Assembly: GCF_037975245.1 (NCBI RefSeq)
Contig: NC_092561.1
Location: 1,586,501-1,650,500 of the forward strand
Origin: Apostichopus japonicus
Taxonomy: Eukaryota; Echinodermata; Holothuroidea; Aspidochirotida; Stichopodidae
DNA length: 64,000 nucleotides
Direction: 5' to 3'
The position numbers and the translations under genes were made by a program. Each line of letters opens with the position of its first letter. The stretch's first letter is position 1. Of this stretch, positions 49,292-59,712 are shown piece by piece. The notes below the pieces were generated by a model. The model did no database searches. It had not been told where the DNA came from and saw only the letters and a list, made by a program, of their open reading frames with translations.

Positions 49292-49539
49292 AGCCTTTGA
49301 ATATTTTATATTCGGCCTGGGCGTCTCGTTCTCAAAATGCATCTATTTTCTGTGCACGAGTTTTTATGGACTCATAGTGCAGCTATAAGAGCATCTAAAA
49401 GACCTTCGTGTGAACCTTGAGAGTCAGCTGATTCTTCGTTAGTATGAAACCTTGAGTTAAGTAGTAAATCTTTGAGATTTTGGGCCCTTTTGTATGCTAG
49501 AATCGGTTCTTTTGGAAACAGTTTGGATAATTCCGCGTG

Positions 49540-50415
49540 CAGGGGCGTAGCGAGCGGGGGGGGGGGTGTCACACCCCCCAATAATTTGGTCGCTGTCGGC
49601 AAATTTTGGGTCTGTCGGCAAAAGGAGAAAAGGTGAAGAGAGCGGAAGGGGAAGAAAGAAGGAAAGCTGAATAGAGAAAAGGAGAACGGGAGTTTCTTTA
49701 TCAGTTATTTCGATTTTCCAGTTCTTCATCTGATAAACTCATTCACCAATCCAATCACCCGACGCCTGCAAGTTAAAAACCTCTCGGCAAATAACTGATA
49801 ATACCACGGCCATCAGTATAGCTACTGTAGCCAGGCTCAGCTAGACGAGTGCCAGAATCGCCGGCAACTCAGTGAAAGAAATGGAATTAAAGGCTTCCGT
49901 ATAGGCCGCTGCCCATGAGTCGTGCTATCGTGTGACAACGTGTTGTTATTATCCTCTGTTTAGAATGACGTCATCGCAGATGTCATTCGTTCTCCTTGGA
50001 AAACTTAAGGACACGGCTCACGAATTGTACACAATTTTTAACGTTTCTCGCTTGTATATCAATGAATGTTGTTATTTCTCATTACCGGAAAGTTTTCTGA
50101 ACATTTTCATCACGAAGTTTCACTATTTCAACGATCGGTGAAAGAGAAAACACAGTTCGATAATTGGTCCCAATTAATTCTTCTATTGCCGACTGCCATA
50201 AAAATAATATCGAAATGGAAATTCTACGGTGCCAAATTTGACTTAAAATATGCACCAGATTGCATCTAAGGACGTTTCAAAACTAAAATTTTCCAAAGGG
50301 GGAGGGGGACACCCCCTCCACTTAGACCCCTCCCCCATTTCAGTCACCACTTCCAGATCCGTCGGCAAATCAAATCATCCACACCCCCAACAAAAAATCC
50401 TTCGCTACGCCCCTG
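49540..50415. mobile_element. 876-bp hAT element nested in the Penelope element
   Basis: Inverted ends CAGGGGCGTAGCGA and TCGCTACGCCCCTG. Perfect 8-bp duplication TCCGCGTG (49532-49539 and 50416-50423). It contains the shared AAGGGGGAGGGGG / CCCCTCC.CTTAGACC module near 50295-50335. No transposase. Confidence 0.93.
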
Positions 50416-50813
50416 TCCGCGTGTTGCGAGATTAAGTGCCAATGTTTCAAAAGTACATATTTCAAATGCGTGGTTTTGATATGGGGTGTATAGGTAAGCT
50501 TGAACACCATTGGTGGTTCCTTTCGTTTAGGTTTGGTAGTGAGGTATTGCCCACGGTTTTCAAATTTTATGCCTTTCGTGGCTGAGGCAATTTCCTCTTT
50601 CTTATAGTTACGGAGTAACAGTTTCTCTGTGAACGCATTCTTTTTCTGTAAGAAATCAGTCTCATTGTTATAACACATATAATAGACGTGCGTATCGTAA
50701 GACTTCCCCCTAATGAAGCCTTTAAAAGTGGCAAGTGGGTGTGCAGAGTTTCTGTCGAGGTATTGGAAGGTTTCCGTGGGTTTGGTGTAGACTTTGGTGT
50801 CTAATAACCCATT

Positions 50814-51182
50814 CAAGGGCGTAGGAACCGGGGGGGTTGGGGGGGCGCCAGCCCCCCCAGTGAAAAATGTGGAGGGGCGGAAGTATCATTCCGCCCCCCC
50901 GCTTCGCAAGTCAGAAAACCCCTTTTTCATTTCCAAATGAGAAAAAAAATCTCATTTGGAGCACCAAATTGCATCTAAGGCCAGGTGAAAATACAAAATT
51001 AAGTTTACAAAATGGAGTGAGTGTTGAAGTGTGCTATATTGCACCAAATTGCATCTGAGGCCACCTGGAAATGCAAAAAATTCCAAAGGGGAGGGAGAAC
51101 CCCCTCCCCTTAGACCCCTCCCCCAGGCCGGCCATCAGTCTTCAGCCCCCCCCCCACTCCAAAGTACCTTCCTACGCCACTG
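50814..51182 (+). mobile_element. hAT-type MITE, CAAGGGCGTAGGAA family, copy 3
   Basis: 369 bp, ends CAAGGGCGTAGGAACCGG and TTCCTACGCCACTG. Perfect 8-bp duplication AACCCATT (50806-50813 and 51183-51190). It interrupts the Penelope reading frame. The open frame inside it (50867-51058) is repeated in copy 1 at 11988-12185 and is not a gene. Confidence 0.94.
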
Positions 51183-52314
51183 AACCCATTGGTTTCAAAC
51201 CTTGGACCTTTGAAGATTTTCAAATCTAGGTATGTTACCTCGGTGTGTAATATTTCTACCGTAAACTTTAAGAAGCGGTGAATTTCATTCAACCTGTTTA
51301 CTAGTTGTTCAAGTTCCTGAGGTGAACCGTCGTAAAGCAATAGAATTTCATCTCTATAGCGGAGCCATTTTCAGATTTTATTATCTGTCGGTTAAATCTG
51401 GTTTTCCAGTCTATGCATGACGATATCACAGATTTCCGGAGAGGCTTGGCTACCCATGGCGCAACCGATCTTTTGTAGATAGAATTGGTTATTGAACTCG
51501 AAACAGTTTCTTGTTAAAAATAAGTTCAATTAGTTTGCGCATGGATATGGAAGATATTTTATTTATTCCATATTCGCTTTTTTCCGCCTTTTCATAGACT
51601 TCTTGACATATATCTAATGCCTCCTCTTGGGGAGTATTGGTATACATGGCGACGACATCGAGTGTAGCAAGTACTACTGCTTTTGATAACGGGGTGGCTT
51701 CCACAATTTTCAGAATGTGATTTGTGTCTTTCACATAGGTGCTTTGTTTTAATACATTAGGAAGCAAGAAATAGTCCACAAATTCCGATATTTTTTCGGT
51801 CGGTGATCCGTTTCCGCTTATTATCGGGCCCTCCCTTAAAAATACTTCAGGTTCTTGGCGACTACGTTGCGTTAGATAGTGTAAAACCGCCTACACCCCC
51901 CTTTCATTAATAAGTATATCATAATTATCTCATTGAATATATCTTGTTTTATGTTTTTTCTTGGGGTGAATCTGGTGTCATAATTTTCGCGCAAAAGAAA
52001 AAACGAATCGACGCAATAATAGTGTATCCATTGTACATGCACTGTTGAGCGTTGTACAGTATATGTGTCTATCGAGAAAAAATATGTGCACAAAAAAGCG
52101 TGTCTGCAACGTTTCTGGATTTTCTAGTTTTTGGCGAAATGTTTCACCATTTTGCATCTAAGCACTCACAATTAACCAAAAATTTTCCCCCTAGACCCCT
52201 CCCCCAGGACGCAGATCACTAAAGTGCTACCATCGGGATGTCGGCCCCCCCTTTCTCAAAATCCTGGATCCGCCCCTGCAAATAGCAACTTAATTGTCAC
52301 ATTTACCTTTCCAG

Positions 52315-53124
52315 AGTGACTGTAACATTACGTGCCTGGAATCTGTTCAACGGTACCGACAACAGATATTGAACAACGCATGCGTGAAGCACCATGGCGA
52401 CGTAAAACCATCACTATGGAACGCCAATGGAGAAATTGGAGAAGGCCAAATGACGCGATTAAGAAACTTGTTCCCAATAGAGCGTTTGGGCGTCATATAC
52501 TGCTCTGTACCGAAGGATGGGACTACCGCATGGAAGAGAATTTTACTAGCAGGTTTGGGTCATATTGATGATCTTAACGAGTACCCTGGTAAAATTAATC
52601 CCCTTTTTGACAAACTCGTCAAACCTTTGAGTCGCTATAATAAGTCAGAAGCAACGAGGATGCTTTTAAATTATAAGAAATTTATCTTCGTTCGAGATCC
52701 TCTACAACGAATATTGTCGCTGTTTTTAGATAAAGCTCTGGCTTCTCATGCTTTCCGTTTAAAGGAAGATACCTTCGAAGTATTTCTGGATGACATTTTA
52801 CAAAAAGAAATTAAAATAAAATCCAATGGAGTTGATGCACATTGGACTCACGCGGCGTTCCTTTGTTATCCATGTGATATCAAATACGATTTCATTGGTC
52901 GCTTGGAAACGTCATCACGTGACACGCAATATGTTTTCGATCATTTTTTCACAAATTTTACGAAACTTCTCAATATGACTCGTCAACGTCATGGAACTAA
53001 TAGCACCTCGGAAGACAACAGACAGAAATACATCGGAAACACAAATGTAACAATTTTGAATGAAATAGTGAAAAAATATGAACTCGATTTTGATTTGTTT
53101 GGTTATGACAAACCATCATTTTAG
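52315..53124 (+). CDS. Carbohydrate sulfotransferase, exon 3 (catalytic domain)
   Basis: Acceptor CCTTTCCAG, phase 0, stop at 53122-53124. It gives 269 residues, and the three-exon protein is 348 aa, usual for the HNK-1/CHST8-14 type (Sulfotransfer_2). These enzymes move sulfate from PAPS to sugar residues of glycans in the Golgi lumen. CSVPKDGTTAWKR (residues about 142-154) is the 5'-phosphosulfate loop; most relatives have C-T-N-W where this has T-T-A-W, so a normally conserved Cys is lost. FVRDPLQRILS (about 204-214) is the 3'-phosphate site. YDFIGRLETSSRDTQYVF and the ending YELDFDLFGY are typical of the family. Several N-glycosylation sequons (NIT, NFT, NMT, NST, NVT). The open frame extends left of the acceptor to 52294, but that stretch is intron. 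The frame is intact, so a working enzyme is likely; the substrate is unknown. Confidence 0.93.
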   Translation, partial: SDCNITCLESVQRYRQQILNNACVKHHGDVKPSLWNANGEIGEGQMTRLRNLFPIERLGVIYCSVPKDGTTAWKRILLAGLGHIDDLNEYPGKINPLFDKLVKPLSRYNKSEATRMLLNYKKFIFVRDPLQRILSLFLDKALASHAFRLKEDTFEVFLDDILQKEIKIKSNGVDAHWTHAAFLCYPCDIKYDFIGRLETSSRDTQYVFDHFFTNFTKLLNMTRQRHGTNSTSEDNRQKYIGNTNVTILNEIVKKYELDFDLFGYDKPSF

Positions 53125-54149
53125 CCGATCGTAACAAGATTCATGGTATAGTTGAAAGACAAAAACTTATTTATCGAAAAGATTAAATTCTAGTAAAATC
53201 ATTGTCCATTAGTGACAAATCTGAGCAAGTGCAGGATTTTTATTAACTTCTCGGTTTGTTTTACCGATATATTCTGACTTAGTAGATGATAAGGCGTATC
53301 GCATTAAAAGTAAAGAGAACACATCGGCTTCATTTTCTTTCTGACATGTGTTATGAGGAATCTTTATAACCGCGATGATTTGTGGCATGTAGGTAAATTC
53401 AGGTAGCCTATATTAAAAGTGAAATTACAATTTATAAAATTATTAATATTTAATATTTTCTGCAAATACCCTAAAAGATGGGAACTGGTCATCTATACGT
53501 ATTAATCAAATTATTACCCACCCCCCCCCCCCCTTTCGCAATAGAGCCCTGATATAACGAAGCCTTTTAATGGTTTTTTTTATATATAATCTCTGATGAT
53601 TTTGTACATACATATACGTTGTAGAACTTGTACACATATATGCTAGTTTTACAGACTGTGTTTAGCACATGCTATACTTTCCATGTTTTGTGTGGGTTGG
53701 AAAAAGAAAGGTGCAGCCCCCCCCCCCCCCCCCCGATTAGATCCGCGCCTGAAAACTGTATATTATCTCGTTATCTTGCTATAATAAGAAGTAGTTCAAC
53801 AACTTTTCCGAAATATATTTCAAATGTTGATCATATATTTTATTGTTTTTTGTTGAGTTGCGTTCAGCTTGAAATGTTTGAAATTGTTATACATCAGTTC
53901 AGGTAATGATGAAAACGGCTTTTATAATTAAGATACGTTAGAGTCACATTAAATAAAACTAAATAAAATTTACATATTTTAGAGAAAGAATACCATCGAG
54001 TATACAAGTGTGGATTTGACTACTTGAGACAGAAAACAACAAAAGCTAGAAAAAACAACAACAATAAAAACTCCAATCCATTTGGTTTATTGCAGCAAAG
54101 GGAATATGAAATAACATAAAACTATATCACAGAATTTAGGCAACGATTG
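53125..54149. other. Probable 3' UTR and spacer
   Basis: C run at 53519-53533. A solo hAT-like end (GATTAGATCCGCGCCTG) after a C run lies at about 53718-53752. Nothing else seen. Confidence 0.4.
53952..53967 (+). promoter_or_regulatory. Candidate poly(A) signals of the sulfotransferase gene
   Basis: Two AATAAA hexamers, at 53952-53957 and 53962-53967, about 830 bases after the stop. No closer AATAAA was noticed. Confidence 0.4.
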
Positions 54150-54312
54150 AGGGAGAAGTGTGTGCAAGAGGAAGACGAGGAAGAAGAAAGAAAAGTTGGC
54201 TTGATAACATCAAAGAGTGGAGAGGAGGTATCAGCGACTAAGGCAGCTTTTGAGAGAAATGTCTACGGCCGTTATAACAGGTCTAGGGCAAACTGAACTG
54301 AACTGATCACAT
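54150..54312 (+). pseudogene. LINE C-terminal coding remnant
   Basis: One + frame reads ARGRRGRRKKSWLDNIKEW then RGGISD and a stop. A neighbouring frame continues LRQLLREMSTAVITGLGQ to a stop. The basic stretch followed by WLDNIKEW is the usual tail of LINE reverse transcriptase proteins. Frameshifted and short. Confidence 0.6.
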
Positions 54313-55665
54313 AATGAGACACACAGACAGGAGAGGGGGACGGGAAGGCGGGGAGCTCGGTGGGGATTTCAACTCCCTGGGTCGATGCTCTGGAGAAAAC
54401 GTCTAAAGCAAACAACCTGTTCATTCATGTTCACTTTCGATGATGTTGAGCAAGCATTCCATTTTCGGGCAAAATCACGGCCTATTATAGTACTAAACCC
54501 CAAACACCCCCTTATCCTCGTTTAAAGAAATAGATAATACTATCCTACAGATTAGTTTTATACTATAGCAGTACCATTTATAGCTCCATGGCGGTATTAA
54601 ATGGCGTCAGACTATGCTGAAATCTAAAATTCTTTTGCTCATTGTCTAGTTGAAAATGGATATTTCGAAATATGGTTCGCTATTTTGAGGGTGTTACCAG
54701 CTTGGATGAGTCCAAACCCTATAAAACGGTGTTATTGGTAAGTAGTTTATTTCACAAAATATGGTTGGTGTTTTTGTCACAGCTTTGTCTGCAATGTTCA
54801 CGATGGGCTTATAACTGTTTGGAGAAAATATATAAGTCTGGTTACATCCAACTGCTTTGACTTTATTCTTTACTTCTCCGTCTTCTTCTTCTTATTCGAC
54901 TTCTCCTTTTTAGTGTTTCTTTGCTTAAGTTATTTTAATCTCTCAGTTCACGTATCTCTGTACAGATGAACGTTCCTATATGGTTATAATCCGCCATGGT
55001 AGACTTATTCCCCCATCAAACGGAATACAGAAAACTTCGAAACATTTTCAAGGTGAAAATAATTATATGGATTAAGAATAACGCCCTCTCTTTGAAACTG
55101 CATCCCGCTGTAGGAAAACGTACATAATTTATTTATTTCCTCCCCCTTCGAAAATAGTGGGTTAAACCCGACCAAACTTTTGTTATTAGCGTACAAGCAC
55201 GTGTGTCTGTGAGTATTTGAACATTCCCCAGGTCTTTGATCTGGCTTCCGAATCTGATATATATACACGGACTTTGCAGAGCGTGTGGATAATAAATTGC
55301 CTACCAGGAAAGTTGTTCAAAATTTCATCCGGCAAAAAGGAACGCAGTTATATTAGTATTACCGACGAAACATTAGGAAGTCGTAGTTATTCACCCAGCA
55401 TGAAAAGCCTGTATTCTAACGTTACTGTTCTTAAAAACCATTGTTAATTTACACAGTTATAATAGCCTAATTGTCGCTAGGGGTCTGTGTATTGTGCAGC
55501 ATTTAATCTGGATTTAGGCTAGTATCCGTTAACTTAGGTATAACTCTAAGCTGGGCTAGTTGGCCAATTGTACTAAAATGTCGACACGCGGCAGTGTAGT
55601 TTTGCTTTGAATAAATCTTATTTATATATAGGTCGAACAGAAAAGAATTTTAGTGTGAAAGCATA
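54313..55665. other. Non-coding spacer
   Basis: No family recognised in the open frames at 54672-54860 and 55005-55447. A TATATATAG acceptor-like site at about 55632 precedes the exon at 55666. Confidence 0.4.
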
Positions 55666-55918
55666 ATGACGCGAAAACGTTGTATATACTTCATGTTAGG
55701 AACAATTGTTGGTATTCATTTAACACTATTCTTAGCAGTGAACTTTATATCCAAGGAGGAAGATGAACTCAACTCTGGGAAATTCGTAAGGAAACTAAAA
55801 TACATCGATTTCACAGAATCCGGGGGAAAAGACTCGATAGAACAGGACAGACTACAATTAAATTTGCCAACTGATTTACAATCCAGAGCTGAAGTACAGA
55901 AACATGCAGATTTGCAAG
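55666..55918 (+). CDS. Probable first coding exon of a type II membrane protein
   Basis: ATG at 55666. Residues about 6-27 (CIYFMLGTIVGIHLTLFLAV and on) form a single membrane segment after a short basic tail (MTRKR). A polar acidic stretch follows, ending at a donor-like TTGCAAG|GTAAAA, phase 1. The layout matches the start of a Golgi glycosyl- or sulfotransferase, and the gene lies 2.5 kb after the sulfotransferase on the same strand, so a tandem paralogue is possible. No catalytic exon follows in the remaining 8 kb. The rest may lie beyond the window or be lost. Confidence 0.5.
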
Positions 55919-57259
55919 GTAAAACATTGAACTTTTAATTTGTAGGCCCTAAATAAGCCTAATATTAACATATATATAGGCTAGTTCATTCTAGGCCTAG
56001 GCTGCTAGGCCCCAATATAAGTTCAGTATACAAGTACAAGAATATAATGGTGCATGTTTATTGTAAGTGTCCATTATGGGCTCTACCAATGATAGTACTT
56101 ATGAACTAACCGGTCCTCAACCTTTACAGGTAGGCGTCACAGGGATCAGGTGTGCCCTGTGTAAGTAGACTAGGCATAATGGCTCCTATACCCAGTTGCC
56201 AGTTGGCGGCCTAGCTCATCCAAGCATTTATTTCCTGCAAAGGTCTCCAGGATTTGAAATAGGAGGTTGTGTGGCCTTGGTGTCATTGAAGTTGACTCCC
56301 AAGTCAGGCTGGGGGTGGGGGAGGGGGGGGGAGAATTAAAGTTAAGATATGAAGTAGTTCATATTTATTACATCTCTAATAGTTACATGCAATTTATGCA
56401 AGGTAGTGCTAATACCTCCTGTTATTGTGGGGGCTTCAAAGGGTTAGGTTGTTTGTATAATCCATACTCTAGATTGGCCCCTGTCCTGTGTTTCTGGGAA
56501 GTTTGATATATATCCTAGTAATATGCACACTTATCCACCCACCCTTATCTCCTCATGGGCCTGAAAATTGTTAAGTCAGGTCTTCATACACAAGCAGACT
56601 TGTAAGAAATAATGTCCAATGGTCTTCCTGCTATACAGTATATGTTTTACTTTGCCTTTCCATCTTCCCACCACACCCCACCCCACCCTCACCCTCTACT
56701 AGTCACAGAATTGAAGAATTTGCCACAAAAAAAATTGTCCTGCAATTTTTTCTTTTACTGTAAGTCCCCTGTCCCCTTCTTCATTCGAAGTGGGTAAATT
56801 ATTTTCCCCCTCCCCTCTTCTCTCCCATTTGTTTACTGGAAAAGTTAGTAATCTTTTGTATTAATTTTTTGTGTCTGGATGTTTCAGAAGAAGATCCTGT
56901 AAATATTTTGGAGTAAATCAGTTTCAGATAACATACATGTTGAAAAGTAGTACCCCACAAAACAGTAATTAGAGATAACCACGAGAATGAATATAACTTG
57001 ACAGACTTTGTAAACACAGGAGATGTTTGATACAAACACCTACAGTAGGGTCATGTCATATTCTGAACATGTCATAAATTCTGGCTGCATAACCCATGCA
57101 GTAAGTTGTTGAAAGCAATTTATTTTGCTTGCCCCTTGTAGTCTACCAAAAGTAGACAGATAGACCGCAACTTGCTATTATGATAAATGTTAATTGACAC
57201 GATATGTCATTGTCCATCTCTTTAGGATATTTCTCTCAGCATCTAGCCTTTTCACAACC
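55919..57259. other. Non-coding spacer
   Basis: G-rich tract at 56308-56335, C-rich at about 56670-56700. No gene recognised. If the 55666 exon is real this is intron. Confidence 0.4.
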
Positions 57260-57395
57260 CAGGCGCGTAGCCAGGAATTCGCCAAGGGAGGGGCGAAACT
57301 GTAGATTCTGCATTGCAAACTATCTAAGCGTAGCGCCACCATGGTTGGCGCGAAGCGTACAAGAAAATTTTGGCTGTAAATGCCTCCAAGATACC
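57260..57395 (+). mobile_element. Left half of a CAGGCGCGTAGCC hAT MITE
   Basis: Begins CAGGCGCGTAGCCAGGAATT and follows the 659-951 copy closely through GTTGGCGCGAAGCGTACAAG, then diverges at about 57390. The right end is missing. Confidence 0.75.
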
Positions 57396-57539
57396 CAGAA
57401 TGTTGCTTGGATATCAATAGGTTCTCTCAGCCCTAGAGCCTAATGATTATGGGTGGATTCTACTGTAATTACCAGAATTCATTTTATGGATCCATGCGTT
57501 GTACTGTCGGTTAATTTACTTGTTTTTTGGTTCCGATGC

Positions 57540-58330
57540 TTTGCATCCTTCAGAATCTATGCAGTCAAATTGGCATATGTATGTATATGTGTGTACGTGC
57601 GTGCGTGTTTGTATATGTGTGTATGTGTGTAAACACGGTATCTCAAGAAAGAAATTTATGTGATTGATGTCATACTTCGCATATATATCTTGGTCATGGT
57701 CAGTAGATGATCCCTATTGTTTTTGTTGTGGCTATCATGCATATTAATGAATGGGCAGGCTTAAGGTAAAATTCTTAAAATGTCAACATATCTTCAACCA
57801 TATGTCCGATTTAGTTCATACATGCTATGGTGATGTAACTACACAAGTACTTGTTCTTTACAGCAACAATTTTGACCTCATTAATATTCATGAGTGGATG
57901 GGACTTAATGGGAAATCTTCGATAACAGCTTGTAGACACGACATCTTAAAAAACACAAGTTGAATTTATGTCATACTTGATGACCTACAATGATTAGATA
58001 TGCCCTATTGTTTCTGGTTCCCATGTCATGAATATTAATGAGTGGGCAGGGCTTACCATAAAATTCTTAAAATGTCAAGTTTGTCCGATTTAGTTTTTAT
58101 ATTCAGTTTGGTGACAATGTAACTACATTGTACATGTCCTTTCGACAACAATTTTTACCTCATCAATATTCATGGTGGTTGTAAATATATCTCAACAACC
58201 ATTAGCTTTATACATGTATGAACTTGGAGAATACAATACAGATATAGTACATGCTTATGAGATTATAAAAATTGACCTCATTAATATTCATTCCTACATT
58301 TGTTTTTATACTATGTCACTAAATAGACTT
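57540..58330. repeat. Diverged ~220-300-bp repeat units after a (TG)n tract
   Basis: A TG-rich microsatellite at 57575-57632 is followed by units sharing ATTAATGA.TGGGCAGG, AAAATTCTTAAAATGTCAA, GTCCGATTTAGTT and ACCTCATTAATATTCAT. Two full units (57660-57955, 57960-58180) and a shorter third (to about 58300). Confidence 0.65.
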
Positions 58331-59708
58331 TATGATAACCAATTCCTGGTGCCTTCCCTTATCTGTTAGTGCATTAAGTCAAAAGATCTCCCTCGTTAGT
58401 GTGCAATAGTTCATGAAGATTAATATGTATGGCTAACCACATTACGAACATGTTTGGGCATCAGAACCACTAAACGTTTCCATTTTCTGGTTTCATCAAT
58501 CTCTGCAATATATTTTTCTTTCTATGTTAAAATTGGATTTTGAAGCATTTTAATGTCAAGTCAATTTTCATTTGAATTGAGTTCAGCAAAATTTTCCAAT
58601 TTGTATTTTAAACTTGTATATTCATGAAAAAGTGTCTAGCATATAAGGAATGTTGAAAAAGACATGAAATACTAACTTACGTGCTCATCAACTTTCACAA
58701 AATCTAGACCTGTTTGTATCTTAGTGGTTCAATCCTCATATTATTTGAGGGGGTTCCATCATTACCTCTGCCACTGACAGTTAATAATCTATTCTACTCA
58801 GATGTTATCATTCAGTTAAAAAGATTTTGAGATCAGTAGACAGCTCTGATTTTTAAAAACTTTTTTTGGCACAACATAGTCATACTAATTGGTTTTCTGA
58901 AGTGTCTGGTCTTTCTCGGTTCAGTTATAGTACAAATAAGCCAGATTCATTCAAATCATCATTTTCTGTTTAGAAATGCCTCAATGAACACTCTCTCCTG
59001 GTGGTTGCTAATTTTCCCTCTCAGTCTCATTTCAATTTCATCTCCTTTCGTTGAATCAATTGTCATTCGGTAGCATCTGGGATGAAGAGAGAGATTTTCT
59101 CCATTATGTTCTAAACCACAAAAATCTCTGCTTTTCTATATACTGGAGACAGACCAGTAAAGTACCATCAGAGTACTGAAGGTGTGTGCCTTTTGATTGC
59201 TTGTTGTGGGTGAAGGTTTGTTATACAGGGGTGTAATCCTCTCTTAATAGAAGTCTAACTGACCTTCCAGATAGTGAAAAGGAATAGCTGTGACAAAAAT
59301 CAACAGAAAACAGTTAAATCCATCAAGTATCTTTCTACCAAAAGGTGGCAAAATGTTTGGGGTTCTGTTACTCTGCATTCCTTGCAAAACTACTAGGAAT
59401 TGTTTTTCTTCTTCTTCCTCCTCATCTTCTATCTGCTTGATCAGGCTTGATAAATTTCAAGATGAGTTGTGGAAAACCTGGAACCTTTATTGAGGGATGT
59501 ATTGTCATACCTACAGGTTTTGTTTTCTTTTCTCCCCCCCACCCCCTCCCACCCCCTCCCACCCCCTCCCACCCCTATATAACAGGATAAATATAAATAA
59601 TTTGTAAAAATATTTATAATAGAAGGGTAATAACAGTTAAGTATGACAGCATTAATACATTGTGACATAATAATTTGATACAAGTTAGTCAAGCTAACAA
59701 ACGAAGGT
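58331..59708. other. Non-coding spacer
   Basis: A CCCTCCCACC minisatellite runs at 59534-59574. No gene recognised. Confidence 0.4.
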
Positions 59709-59712
59709 TTAA

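Larger units (their letters stand above)
49400..51850 (-). pseudogene. Penelope reverse transcriptase, interrupted
   Basis: Read on the minus strand from 51.83 kb. GPIISGNGSPTEKISEFVD opens it; LATLDVVAMYTNTPQEEALD is the motif A region (about 51.65 kb). Stops or shifts follow. Then IHRFLKFTVEI and TYLDLKIFKG (about 51.25 kb) run up to the MITE at 51182. After the MITE come NGLLDTKVYTKPTETFQYL and HPLATFKGFIRGKSY (50.8 kb), then the second MITE, then ELSKLFPKEPILAYKRAQNL and LKDLLLNSRF, the linker usually found after the Penelope thumb. Both MITEs sit exactly between these matching halves. The N-terminal third and the endonuclease are missing. Confidence 0.85.
49047..51911 (-). mobile_element. 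Penelope-like retroelement, 5'-truncated, nested
   Basis: Flanked by a 19-bp direct repeat AAGTATATCATAATTATCT (49028-49046 and 51912-51930), read as its target-site duplication. Its two ends are inverted copies of about 83 bp (49049-49131 and 51824-51908). The minus strand encodes Penelope-type reverse transcriptase pieces from the 51.8-kb end to about 49.4 kb, followed by a hammerhead-like motif at 49241-49291. No GIY-YIG endonuclease is seen. Two MITEs (49540-50415, 50814-51182) break the coding region. Confidence 0.88.
48745..52278. mobile_element. hAT-like element, host of a nested retroelement
   Basis: Perfect 16-bp inverted ends CAGGGGCGGATCCAGG (48745-48760) and its complement (52263-52278). 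The six bases CAAATA directly flank both ends (48739-48744, 52279-52284). Without the nested 2.9-kb insertion the element would be about 650 bp. The right end lies 36 bases before the splice acceptor of exon 3. Confidence 0.85.

Noticed and set aside
49372-49388. GIY-YIG endonuclease at the end of the Penelope element
   Set aside because: After the linker (LKDLLLNSRF) the frame stops within about 25 codons and no GIY-YIG motif is visible in the following 250 bases on the minus strand.
52294-52314. Start of the sulfotransferase at the left end of the open frame
   Set aside because: There is no ATG there (the frame opens at TTG), and the bases are the polypyrimidine tract and acceptor of intron 2.
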